From: Fibrobacterota bacterium
GTDB taxonomy: Bacteria > Fibrobacterota > Chitinivibrionia > Chitinivibrionales > Chitinispirillaceae
Assembly: GCA_023459055.1 (NCBI GenBank)
Contig: JAEWVR010000031.1
Coordinates: forward strand, 326,065 to 390,064
Direction: 5' to 3'
DNA length: 64,000 bases
Shown: positions 44,908 to 52,997 of the stretch, piece after piece
Layout of the letters: each line of letters opens with the position of its first letter
How positions within the stretch are numbered: the first letter of the stretch is position 1
The notes under the pieces: model-generated
Told to the model about the DNA's origin: nothing
What the model saw: the letters and a program-made list of their open reading frames with translations, nothing else
The model's database searches: none
Translations under genes and position numbers: made by a program

Positions 44908-46424
44908 ATCCCACTCCCATACAGATCCTGAAATCCAATAACAGCATTATAAATTGCCATAGCAATTTTATCCTGAAACTTCTTGTCTGCAAGCAGTTTT
45001 TCTTCATTTGGATTTGACAAAAAGCCAGTTTCTATCAGCACTGATGGCATAAAAGCACCATTGAGTACCCAGAAGTTGGCCTGTCCGACTCCGAGATGAA
45101 GTTTGTTAATCTTATTGTCAAGTGATGCATCAAATTTCTGATCAAGCAGAATGCAGAATTCCTGACTCTCCTTGAGGAATTCATTTCCCGCAAGGTCAAT
45201 TAGTATATTTTGTAAACTTGTATAATTCTGCGGTTTTTCTTCCAGTTCAATAACCGCATTTTCGCGCATTGCAACAAGTTTATCCTCTTCATTCTTTGCC
45301 TGCGAGAGGAAATAAATTTTGTACCCTTTTGTACTATGTCTTCTTTTTGCTGTACCGGGAACCGCGTCAGCATGAATACTGATAAAAAAATCTGCCTTAT
45401 TATCGTTAGCAAACTTTGTCCTGTCACTGAGAGGTATAAAAACATCCTTATCTCTTGTACACAACACCTTCAGTTTGCTGTTCTTTTTCAGTAAATCCCT
45501 GACTTTAAGCGTAATTGCCAGTACGACATCTTTTTCCATAACACCGGTAGGGCCGCTTGCTCCCGGATCTTTTCCACCATGCCCGGGGTCCAATACAATG
45601 GTCTTTAGCCCTGACGACAGATCGCTTCCTCCTGCGAGTGCGGTGGGTGATATTGTTCCTGATACTGCCGGTTTTGGCTTTACTTTTTTCTGCCGTAACG
45701 CAATAAGTAATGTTTTTGTGTCCTGGATGTAATCAATAAGAGGTTCTTCAATTTCGCGATTCAGGATTACTGAAACCTGCGCAGAATTTTTATATTGTAA
45801 AGCAAACAGTGAATCTGCCAGTCCGACACGCTCTTTCTGATGCAGTGTTTTGGGATTTACTGTTCCGCCAAGAAAGTTAATAGTCAGATTAGGATAAAAA
45901 TAGGTACAGTCAAACGGTACAGAGTCAGTGAGTACAAGAGTAAGCAGTGTCCCGTTTTGTTTTTTCTCAAGAACTGCTGAGGATACGGTGTACTTTGATA
46001 ATGCAGCGACAGGAGGGATATCCTTCTTTTTTTGTATGTTGTTATCAATGGTAAATTCTGTTGTAAGACTTGAAATAAGGCCCAGGGCAGCAACGGGAAG
46101 GTAAAGTGCAGCTCCCCTGCGGACAATCTCACCCGGGAGTTGATAAACTGTAGCATTCAGTGCAATAAAACGGCTATCCTGAGTAAAAACGATTTTCTGG
46201 TTTTTGCGGGTACAGGAAAGCTTGTTTGTAAACTTGTCCCAACTGCATTGAAATGAGAGATTCTCAAGCAGCGGAACAAGTGCGATCAGTTGAATGTTCC
46301 CGTTTTCTACTGTCGGAATCGGGACTGGTTCACTTTTTCCCTTGATCGAAAACGTGACTTCAGAACCAGCCGCTACAAGCGAAACCAAAAACAATGCAAT
46401 GATACTGCAAAAACGTAATCTCAT
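44904..46424 (-). CDS. N-acetylmuramoyl-L-alanine amidase (Amidase_3) with N-terminal beta domains
   Basis: 506 residues. A signal peptide (1-20, 'SIIALFLVSLVAAGS') exports it. Residues about 25-130 resemble copper-amine-oxidase-like and AMIN-type substrate-binding domains ('NGNIQLIALVPLLENLSFQC', 'AALYLPVAALGLISS'). The zinc amidase occupies about 275-500: 'IVLDPGHGGKDPGA' with His282, 'FFISIHADAV', and 'SVLIETGFLSNPNEEKLLAD' with the catalytic Glu. It cleaves the stem peptide from glycan during cell separation. Overlaps smpB and murI by four bases each. Confidence 0.93.
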   Translation of the reverse strand: MRLRFCSIIALFLVSLVAAGSEVTFSIKGKSEPVPIPTVENGNIQLIALVPLLENLSFQCSWDKFTNKLSCTRKNQKIVFTQDSRFIALNATVYQLPGEIVRRGAALYLPVAALGLISSLTTEFTIDNNIQKKKDIPPVAALSKYTVSSAVLEKKQNGTLLTLVLTDSVPFDCTYFYPNLTINFLGGTVNPKTLHQKERVGLADSLFALQYKNSAQVSVILNREIEEPLIDYIQDTKTLLIALRQKKVKPKPAVSGTISPTALAGGSDLSSGLKTIVLDPGHGGKDPGASGPTGVMEKDVVLAITLKVRDLLKKNSKLKVLCTRDKDVFIPLSDRTKFANDNKADFFISIHADAVPGTAKRRHSTKGYKIYFLSQAKNEEDKLVAMRENAVIELEEKPQNYTSLQNILIDLAGNEFLKESQEFCILLDQKFDASLDNKINKLHLGVGQANFWVLNGAFMPSVLIETGFLSNPNEEKLLADKKFQDKIAMAIYNAVIGFQDLYGSGI

Positions 46425-46876
46425 ATCCCCCGGCGACTTCTCACTTGAGCTATCTGACGTTTAGATTCTTCTTTAGCGATCTTCTGTCGTTTATCGTATT
46501 TTTTTAAGCCTCTGCAAAGTCCGATTTCTACTTTAACCCATTGTTTTTTAAAGTATATAGAAAGCGGTATTAATGTTAGTTGCTTTCTATCGACCTCATT
46601 ATTAAAACGCATGATCTGTTTTTTCTGAAGAAGCAGTTTGCGTTTTCTGCCGGGTTCAGGTGTATAGAGGCCGCTCCGCTCGTAACTGCTTATATGCAAG
46701 TTATGAAGAAACATCTCGCCATGAATACATTGTGCGTAGCTGTCCGATAAATTAACCTTACCAGCACGTACCGATTTTACCTCAGACCCGGCAAGTGCAA
46801 TACCCGCTTCAATCTTTTCAATAATCTCGTAATCGTGATATGCTTTTCTATTTTGTGCAATTGTGCTCATATTCAT
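46421..46876 (-). CDS. smpB: SsrA-binding protein SmpB
   Basis: Carries tmRNA to stalled ribosomes. 151 residues. 'AQNRKAYHDYEIIEKIEAGI' and 'ALAGSEVKSVRAGKVNLSDS' are the signature blocks, 'LLLQKKQIMRFNN' lies in the OB fold, and the basic C-terminal tail 'KKYDKRQKIAKEESKRQIAQ' is complete. ATG at 46876 or three codons later (46870) are both possible. No tmRNA gene is seen in this window. First gene of the minus-strand run smpB-amidase-murI. Confidence 0.95.
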   Translation of the reverse strand: MNMSTIAQNRKAYHDYEIIEKIEAGIALAGSEVKSVRAGKVNLSDSYAQCIHGEMFLHNLHISSYERSGLYTPEPGRKRKLLLQKKQIMRFNNEVDRKQLTLIPLSIYFKKQWVKVEIGLCRGLKKYDKRQKIAKEESKRQIAQVRSRRGI

Positions 46877-47051
46877 GGGAAAATAGTTCCAGACTTAGTC
46901 TATAAGCAATTATATTTAACCTTTAAAAGGATGACTTGAAGAGTTTTATTGCCGGATGGATCGTCCCGTTACTTTTCAATTCATTGTACATGTAGTATTA
47001 TGTAGTGTTATAATGCTTGTGTATACTCAAAACACTTCAAAGGATACGTAA

Positions 47052-47396
47052 ATGGATCAGTGTATTTTTTGCAAAATTATTAAGAAAGAGATTCCATCGC
47101 AGGTCGTCTATGAAAATGATTCTGTGCTCATTTTCAAGGATATAACCCCAAAAGCTCCGACACATCTTCTGGCAATTCCCAAAAAGCACTATGCAGGAAT
47201 ACACCTTGTCCCGCCGGACGATTTAATAATATTTCAGCAGTTATTTACTGCGATCGGTGAGACGGTAAAAATGATCGGTCTTGACCTTGCCGGTTACCGG
47301 CAGGTAATCAATTTTGGAGAAAATACAGGTCAAACCGTACATCACATTCACGTACATATCCTTAGCGGACGTGACTTTACCTGGCCACCAGGTTGA
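47052..47396 (+). CDS. HIT family protein (HinT-like nucleotide hydrolase)
   Basis: 114 residues. The histidine triad 'QTVHHIHVHILSGRDF' is at about residues 97-112, with 'CIFCKIIKKEIPSQVVYEND' at the start and 'APTHLLAIPKKHYAGIHLV' in the middle, as in HinT adenosine-phosphoramidase proteins. AAAGGATACGTAA precedes the ATG. Single gene, convergent with serA; a hairpin follows. Confidence 0.93.
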   Translation: MDQCIFCKIIKKEIPSQVVYENDSVLIFKDITPKAPTHLLAIPKKHYAGIHLVPPDDLIIFQQLFTAIGETVKMIGLDLAGYRQVINFGENTGQTVHHIHVHILSGRDFTWPPG

Positions 47397-47409
47397 AACA
47401 GATGCATTG

Positions 47410-47450
47410 AGTACAGGTGACAACACTTTACGATCGTTGTCGCCTGTACT
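47410..47450. terminator. Strong hairpin between convergent HIT and serA genes
   Basis: AGTACAGGTGACAAC (47410-47424) pairs with GTTGTCGCCTGTACT (47436-47450) with one G-T pair, an 11-base loop. It sits between two convergent stops. No T-run follows, so the function as terminator is likely but not certain. Confidence 0.55.
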
Positions 47451-47463
47451 GCAATATTCAGAA

Positions 47464-48636
47464 TTACCGCTCGATTTTTCTAACCATGATGACACCATTA
47501 ATAGTTTTGAGCTTATCAATTACTGAATCCGGCAGTTCTCCATCAATATCAATAATATTGTAAGCAAACTCACCCTTATGGCGATTGATCATGTCTGCAA
47601 TATTGATCTTTTCTGCTGCAAGCACCGTTGTAATCTGACCAACCATATTTGGAACGTTGCGGTTTGCAATGACTATTCTTTTTGATGCTCCGAATGTGTC
47701 AAGTTCACAATCAGGGAAATTTACAGAATTCTTGATATTGCCATGCTCTAAAAAATCTCTGAGCTGGTTGACAGCCATAATCGCGCAGTTATCCTCAGCT
47801 TCGGGCGTTGATGCGCCCAGATGCGGAAGTGGTATGACATTTTCAATAGTCAATAGTTCCTCATCAGGAAAGTCTGTTACATAATAAGAAACAATCCCTT
47901 CCTTGATTGCTTCAAGAAGATCTGCATTATTGACAAGGCCGCCACGTGCGAAATTGAGTAGTCGTACACCCTTTTTCATGATTGCGAAACGTTCACGGTT
48001 GATATAACCTTTCGTCTTATCTGACAATGGAACATGAAGTGTGATATAATCTGATTCAGCAAGCAGACTTTCGAGTCCGCGAGCTCTTCGGACATTACGG
48101 GATAATCCCCATGCTGCTTCCACAGAGATAAACGGATCATATCCGGTAACCTGCATGCCAAGTTCTATTGCATCATTGGCAACCATGACACCAATGGCAC
48201 CAAGACCGATGACACCAAGTTTTTTACCCTTAATCTCGGGCCCGGCAAAATCAGATTTCCCTTTTTCTATAATTTTCGTTACTTCATCACCTTTACCCGC
48301 AAGACTTCTTGCCCAGTTGATTCCCGGAATGATTCTTCTTGAAGATAATAACATACCTGCAATTACAAGTTCTTTTACACCATTTGCATTAGCACCCGGC
48401 GTATTGAAAACAACAATACCCTTCTCAGAACATTTGTCAACCGCGATATTGTTAACACCTGCTCCAGCACGTGCAATCGCTTTTACTGTTGATGGGATTT
48501 CCATTTCAAGCATATTGGCACTACGAACAAGAATTGCATCAGGATTAAGGATCTCGGACGCAATTTCGTACATATCCCTTGGAAATATCTCAACGCCAAT
48601 AGTAGCAATTTTATTTAAAGTCTGAATTTTATACAT
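47464..48636 (-). CDS. serA: D-3-phosphoglycerate dehydrogenase
   Basis: First step of serine synthesis, oxidising 3-phosphoglycerate with NAD. 390 residues, the shorter class. The Rossmann motif 'GKKLGVIGLGAIGVMVANDA' lies at about 135-154; the catalytic Arg ('NFARGGLVNN'), Glu and His ('VIPLPHLGASTPEAEDNCAI') are present. The last 75 residues form an ACT domain ('NMVGQITTVLAAEKINIADM'). It follows serC on the same strand across a 113-base gap that contains a hairpin, an expected serC-serA unit. Confidence 0.94.
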   Translation of the reverse strand: MYKIQTLNKIATIGVEIFPRDMYEIASEILNPDAILVRSANMLEMEIPSTVKAIARAGAGVNNIAVDKCSEKGIVVFNTPGANANGVKELVIAGMLLSSRRIIPGINWARSLAGKGDEVTKIIEKGKSDFAGPEIKGKKLGVIGLGAIGVMVANDAIELGMQVTGYDPFISVEAAWGLSRNVRRARGLESLLAESDYITLHVPLSDKTKGYINRERFAIMKKGVRLLNFARGGLVNNADLLEAIKEGIVSYYVTDFPDEELLTIENVIPLPHLGASTPEAEDNCAIMAVNQLRDFLEHGNIKNSVNFPDCELDTFGASKRIVIANRNVPNMVGQITTVLAAEKINIADMINRHKGEFAYNIIDIDGELPDSVIDKLKTINGVIMVRKIER

Positions 48637-48673
48637 GATTAGCCTCCATTAACTAAATGGTACATTTGACCGT

Positions 48674-48708
48674 TTGGCTGCCATATTTTTATTATTCATG
48701 GCAGCCAA
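48674..48708. promoter_or_regulatory. Perfect 11-bp hairpin between serC and serA
   Basis: TTGGCTGCCAT (48674-48684) and ATGGCAGCCAA (48698-48708) enclose an AT-rich 13-base loop, 41-76 bases from neighbouring genes. There is no T-run on the minus strand, so it may control serA expression or protect serC mRNA. Confidence 0.5.
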
Positions 48709-48749
48709 CTGAAAAAATCAGCATTTTATTGAAACGAGCACATCAACAG

Positions 48750-49832
48750 TTATTTATTTGCCTGTTCAAAAGATTTCATAAAGTCAACTAGTTTCCTTAC
48801 GCCTTCAATTGGCATTGCATTATAAATACTTGCACGCATTCCTCCAACAGAACGGTGACCTTTCAGATTGATCAGTCCTGCGTTTCTGGCCTGCTTGAGA
48901 AATTCTTTGTCAAGACTTTCGTTTGGTAACACAAATGGCACATTCATAAGAGAACGGAATTCAGGGACAACTGTACCTTTATAAAATTTTGAGTTATCAA
49001 GATAATCATAAAGAATAGCAGCCTTTTTCTCATTTAATTCCTGCATTGCTTTAATACCGCCAAAATCCCTGAACCATTCAAAGACCAGTTTAGCAATGTA
49101 AATGCTGTAGCATGGCGGCGTATTGAACATTGATCGTTCCTCAACATGCGTCGAATAGTTCAACATCGTTGGAGTAAAGTCAAGTGCTTTACCAACAAGA
49201 TCTTTACGGACAATAACAACAGTCAATCCTGACGGGCCAAGGTTTTTCTGAGCACCGGCATAGATTACACCAAACTTACTTACATCATAATGCTCAGATA
49301 GAATATTGGACGACATATCTGCAACAAGCGGCACTTCACCGGTATCAGGTATCTCTCTGTAACGGGTTCCATAAATCGTATTATTTGATGTAATATGCAC
49401 ATATGATGCATCTTTATCAAACATATCCTTTGTCAACTTTGGAATATAGTTGAAATTTTTATCTTCACTTGATGCAACAACATTCACCTTTCCGTAGCGT
49501 TTTCCTTCAGCAATTGCTTTCTTCGCCCATACGCCGGTATTAACATAATCTGCTTTTTTCTTATCACCCAGTAAATTCAATGGTACCATCGCAAATTGTA
49601 ATGAAGCACCCCCCTGTAGAAAAAGCACATTATAATTTTCCGGAACTCCCATTATCTCTCTGAAAAGAGCTTCTGCGCCATAAATAATACTTTCATACTC
49701 AGGTGTACGATGACTCATTTCCATGACTGACTGACCGGTACCCTGATAGTCAAGCATTTCGGACGCTGCTTTTTGAAGCACACTTTCCGGAAGCATGGAT
49801 GGACCTGCAGAAAAATTATAGACTCTTGCCAT
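48750..49832 (-). CDS. serC: Phosphoserine aminotransferase
   Basis: Second step of serine synthesis (and pyridoxine in some bacteria). 360 residues. 'YNFSAGPSMLPESVLQKAAS' opens the chain, 'LFLQGGASLQFAMVPLNLLG' binds the cofactor phosphate, 'FGVIYAGAQKNLGPSGLTVV' carries the PLP-binding Lys, and 'GHRSVGGMRASIYNAMPIEG' ends it with the substrate Arg. A GGGG ribosome site (AAGGGGTTTAAC) precedes the ATG. It is followed by serA and preceded by rex. Confidence 0.96.
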   Translation of the reverse strand: MARVYNFSAGPSMLPESVLQKAASEMLDYQGTGQSVMEMSHRTPEYESIIYGAEALFREIMGVPENYNVLFLQGGASLQFAMVPLNLLGDKKKADYVNTGVWAKKAIAEGKRYGKVNVVASSEDKNFNYIPKLTKDMFDKDASYVHITSNNTIYGTRYREIPDTGEVPLVADMSSNILSEHYDVSKFGVIYAGAQKNLGPSGLTVVIVRKDLVGKALDFTPTMLNYSTHVEERSMFNTPPCYSIYIAKLVFEWFRDFGGIKAMQELNEKKAAILYDYLDNSKFYKGTVVPEFRSLMNVPFVLPNESLDKEFLKQARNAGLINLKGHRSVGGMRASIYNAMPIEGVRKLVDFMKSFEQANK

Positions 49833-49875
49833 TGTTAAACCCCTTTAAAAAAGTGTATATTTTGATTGATTCAAG

Positions 49876-50523
49876 TTACATAGTAATACTATTATTCATA
49901 TCCATCCGGATAAGAGCCGAAAGCATCCTCATTTCACCGGTTACATCCATATTCTTAACAAATACATCATCTTTCCTGATAACAAGATTCGTATCGGTAA
50001 AATTTATAATCCCCTTCACACCACCATCAATCAGACGGTTTGCAGCATCCTGTGCAGCAGTATCGGGAACAGCCAGGATAGCAATCTGAATATTAAGTTT
50101 CCGTGTTGTTTCAGATATCTGATACGCAGGATAAACACATACTGATGTCTTTATCGTTTCAATTCTGTTCGTATTTGAATCAAAACCAGCAACAATCCTG
50201 AATTCACTCTTGACAGTATGTGCATGCTCAAGAAATGCAGTCCCGATTCGACCGAGCCCTACAACACAAGCAGCTTTTTGATCTGCAAAACCGAACTTAT
50301 GCGCTATGGCATTTTTCAGATTGACAATATCATATCCTGAGCCACCGCTCTTCACACCATCAAGACAACTGATATCCTTACGAACATTGTGAGAGCCGAC
50401 CCCCAATCTTGTTCCCAGTTCCGATGACGATACTGTAGTATGCCCCTTATCAAGCATTTCATTTAAAAGCTGATAGATCATAGATAATCTTTTAATTACA
50501 GGTTGAGGAATTTTCTCCACCAA
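49876..50523 (-). CDS. rex: Redox-sensing transcriptional repressor Rex
   Basis: Senses NADH/NAD+ ratio and represses fermentation and respiration genes. 215 residues. The N-terminal winged helix has 'VSSSELGTRLGVGSHNVRKD' and the Rossmann domain 'KAACVVGLGRIGTAFLEHAH', with Asp in 'IVAGFDSNTNRI' at the strand 2 end. C-terminal swap helix 'EMRMLSALIRMDM'. Start is TTG at 50523 or GTG at 50520, both behind AGGGG. A Rex-type palindrome lies seven bases upstream, indicating autoregulation. Confidence 0.93.
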   Translation of the reverse strand: MVEKIPQPVIKRLSMIYQLLNEMLDKGHTTVSSSELGTRLGVGSHNVRKDISCLDGVKSGGSGYDIVNLKNAIAHKFGFADQKAACVVGLGRIGTAFLEHAHTVKSEFRIVAGFDSNTNRIETIKTSVCVYPAYQISETTRKLNIQIAILAVPDTAAQDAANRLIDGGVKGIINFTDTNLVIRKDDVFVKNMDVTGEMRMLSALIRMDMNNSITM

Positions 50524-50529
50524 AGCCCC

Positions 50530-50547
50530 TTGTGAAAACTTTCACAT
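50530..50547. promoter_or_regulatory. Rex operator upstream of rex
   Basis: TTGTGAAAACTTTCACAT resembles the Rex consensus TTGTGAAATATTTCACAA at 15 of 18 positions and lies just before the rex start, overlapping its likely leader. Confidence 0.75.
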
Positions 50548-50762
50548 ACAATATACTCCCTTTTTAAAAATATGTCAATACTTAATTACTTTTTTACACA
50601 ATTTCGTAAAAAAACATCTTCTTTAAAATTCAATGAATTACAAGATATGCCAGCAACAGGATTACCTGATCAAATAGTTTATTTCATTGATTTTTAAGTA
50701 GTTGAAAATAAAAGGAACATTATTAACAAATTTGTCATTACTATATAGGGCGTGATAACATT

Positions 50763-50780
50763 ATGTGATTTATTTCACAC
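50763..50780. promoter_or_regulatory. Second Rex-like site in the rex/DUF2225 divergent region
   Basis: ATGTGATTTATTTCACAC matches the Rex consensus at 14 of 18 positions. It lies 86 bases before the DUF2225 gene and 240 bases before rex, so it may serve either. The other bases of 50524-50865 show no further structure. Confidence 0.55.
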
Positions 50781-50865
50781 TTATATCTGAACTATTCCTT
50801 TGACCTTAAACTTTTTTAATAGCATAATTTAACAATAGTTAGCCTTCATACATAAAGGGGTTTAA

Positions 50866-51846
50866 ATGGTTTATGATGAAGTTGAAGTAAAACGTCGCCT
50901 TCTTGCACTTATGAATGATCAGAGTCTTGTTGACGAATACATTTCGCGTTTTGGTGCTAATATTGACATAAAGCACATAAAAGAGATCAAAGAAAACAGA
51001 TTCAGAATTCCAGATCCTGTTGAAGAAGATGATATGGGTGATGATCCATTGTTTGAAATCCCGGTTAAATGTCCGGTGTGTGAATATGCTAATATTACAT
51101 GCCTGGAACTAAGGGCAAAAAGCCAGCAGATTCTTCAAAATAAATTCTTGGTTCCGGTTTACGCCGGGGCCAGTGGATTCAGGACCATTGATTATACACT
51201 TTATGCGGTAACAGTCTGCCCAAAATGTCTTTTTGCATCACCGGACAGAAAAGATTTCGGACGACACGATATAAACACACATAGTGATGTAAAGAGCCAG
51301 TTATCGGGTAACTGCCTTGTTTCAATCCATGAAAAACAGAATGAACGAAAAATGCTTTTAAAGTTCAATGGTAATTATGATCAATATTTTAAACGTCCAC
51401 GCTCGCTTGAAGCAGCAATAGACAGTTATCTATTGTCAATATCAAGGGCACAAGTTGAAGCCTGGTATGAATATCCGTATTCGCTTTACAAACTAGGCGC
51501 ATACTCGTTACGTATCGCTAAAATTTTAAAAGACGCTAAAAGGGATAATAGTCATTATTTAAAAGATGCACTCGGGTATTTTGAGGAGGCATTCAAGACA
51601 TCGAACTGCCCATCCGAAGAGATCGAAATGCAAGTTATTTACAGCATTACAGCACTCTATTTAAAACTGGGCGACCAGAAAAAAGCAAACTCATATATTG
51701 GCGTTTTCAATAATCTTCACAATACAAGAATTGAAGAGATGCGAACGAAGTCAGGACTTACTGCCGCTATAATTGATAAGTGGGCTGACAGGGCCAAGTA
51801 TCTCTGGGAAGATCGTGATTCTGAAGATCTCTTCAAAAATGAATAA
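50866..51846 (+). CDS. DUF2225 family protein
   Basis: 326 residues. The two CxxC pairs, 'KCPVCEYANITCLEL' (about residues 67-80) and 'VTVCPKCLFASPDRKDFGRH' (about 118-137), with intervening beta strands, define the DUF2225 zinc-ribbon-like module. The C-terminal half (about 180-315) has TPR-like helical hairpins ('AIDSYLLSISRAQVEAWYEY', 'DALGYFEEAFKTSN'). Function is unknown; the architecture suggests a scaffold or metal-binding protein. Ribosome site AAAGGGG precedes the ATG. The next gene begins 215 bases later; control by the Rex-like site upstream is possible. Confidence 0.88.
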   Translation: MVYDEVEVKRRLLALMNDQSLVDEYISRFGANIDIKHIKEIKENRFRIPDPVEEDDMGDDPLFEIPVKCPVCEYANITCLELRAKSQQILQNKFLVPVYAGASGFRTIDYTLYAVTVCPKCLFASPDRKDFGRHDINTHSDVKSQLSGNCLVSIHEKQNERKMLLKFNGNYDQYFKRPRSLEAAIDSYLLSISRAQVEAWYEYPYSLYKLGAYSLRIAKILKDAKRDNSHYLKDALGYFEEAFKTSNCPSEEIEMQVIYSITALYLKLGDQKKANSYIGVFNNLHNTRIEEMRTKSGLTAAIIDKWADRAKYLWEDRDSEDLFKNE

Positions 51847-52061
51847 TCGGAACAGCATAGACAAATTAAAGTAATGTGACACTTCCGCAATTACTGATGA
51901 CAATTTTCAGGCTTCACGTTGATATCCCTGCTTCCGTCATGTATTTTCACCTATTGAGCGTTTGTTTTTTAACATTTTTTATCGTCGTTTTTTAATCATA
52001 TATTTCGATAAAAATCGTGCGTTGTCTATGTTACATTAGCAGTAAATTAAATTGGAGTAGA

Positions 52062-52997
52062 ATGAAAACACATAAGATTGACAATATCGAACTTGTATTA
52101 TCACATCCGCTTGAGATAAATGCGGAATGGATAGGCCAAAACGAATCTATGCGCCAGCTTATTGCATGCTGGATGGTTGTTGATGCGCATGATTTACCAC
52201 TCACTCCCCGCATAATCGGATTTCCCGGAATCGGAAAAACAACTCTCGCAATTGCAGCTGCAAAGCATCGTAATCAGGATGTTTATATCATGCAATGTAC
52301 CTCTGACACAAGACCTGAGGATCTGCTTATAACTCCCGTACTCTCCGATCAGGGGAAGATCTCATATCACGCCAGTCCACTGCTGTCAGCAGTGCTAACA
52401 GGTGGTATTGCGATACTTGATGAGGGTAACAGAATGTCTGAAAAATCGTGGGCATCACTTGCCGGTTTGTTTGACAACAGAAGAATGGTTGAATCTGTTG
52501 TCGCCGGTATCACTATCACCGCACACACAGAATTCCGTGCTGCAGTAACCATGAATGAAGATTCCTCCACATTCGAAATACCGGATTATATTATGTCCCG
52601 TTTACAGCCGGGAATCCAGATCCCGTTTCCGGACCGCACTGATGAACTTCAGATACTCAGTTACAGTCTCCCGTTTTCATCGCCGGAAGCACTCGAACTA
52701 TGTGTTGATTATTTACAAAAAGCACATTCACTTGATCTCCCCTATTCTGTCCGCGATGGAATAAATGCGCTTAGATATACTGCAAAACTCAAGCACGCAG
52801 ATCCATCACTTGACACATCAGATGTCTTCAGGAAAGCTATAGTACAAATTCTTGGTGATGAGGCGCTTGATCTTGACAGACTGGCAGCAAAACGTCAATT
52901 GAGTGGTGAACATATTCCATCAATGAATCTAGGTGATTTCTTTTTCTCCGAAGACAATGACCTTAATCCTGACTATAACGAGGATGATGATAAGTGA
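52062..52997 (+). CDS. MoxR-like AAA ATPase
   Basis: 311 residues from the ATG at 52062, with GGAG upstream (an in-frame ATG at 52017 has none). AAA domain: Walker A GFPGIGKT at residues 53-60, Walker B region 'GIAILDEGNRMSEKSWASLA', and a sensor/arginine-finger region 'FRAAVTMNEDSS' then 'PDYIMSRLQPGIQIPFPDRT', typical of MoxR/AAA_5 proteins that remodel partners containing vWA domains. The C-terminus is acidic ('EDNDLNPDYNEDDDK'). The stop overlaps the GTG of the next gene, so the two proteins are made together, presumably as a chaperone and its partner. Confidence 0.88.
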   Translation: MKTHKIDNIELVLSHPLEINAEWIGQNESMRQLIACWMVVDAHDLPLTPRIIGFPGIGKTTLAIAAAKHRNQDVYIMQCTSDTRPEDLLITPVLSDQGKISYHASPLLSAVLTGGIAILDEGNRMSEKSWASLAGLFDNRRMVESVVAGITITAHTEFRAAVTMNEDSSTFEIPDYIMSRLQPGIQIPFPDRTDELQILSYSLPFSSPEALELCVDYLQKAHSLDLPYSVRDGINALRYTAKLKHADPSLDTSDVFRKAIVQILGDEALDLDRLAAKRQLSGEHIPSMNLGDFFFSEDNDLNPDYNEDDDK

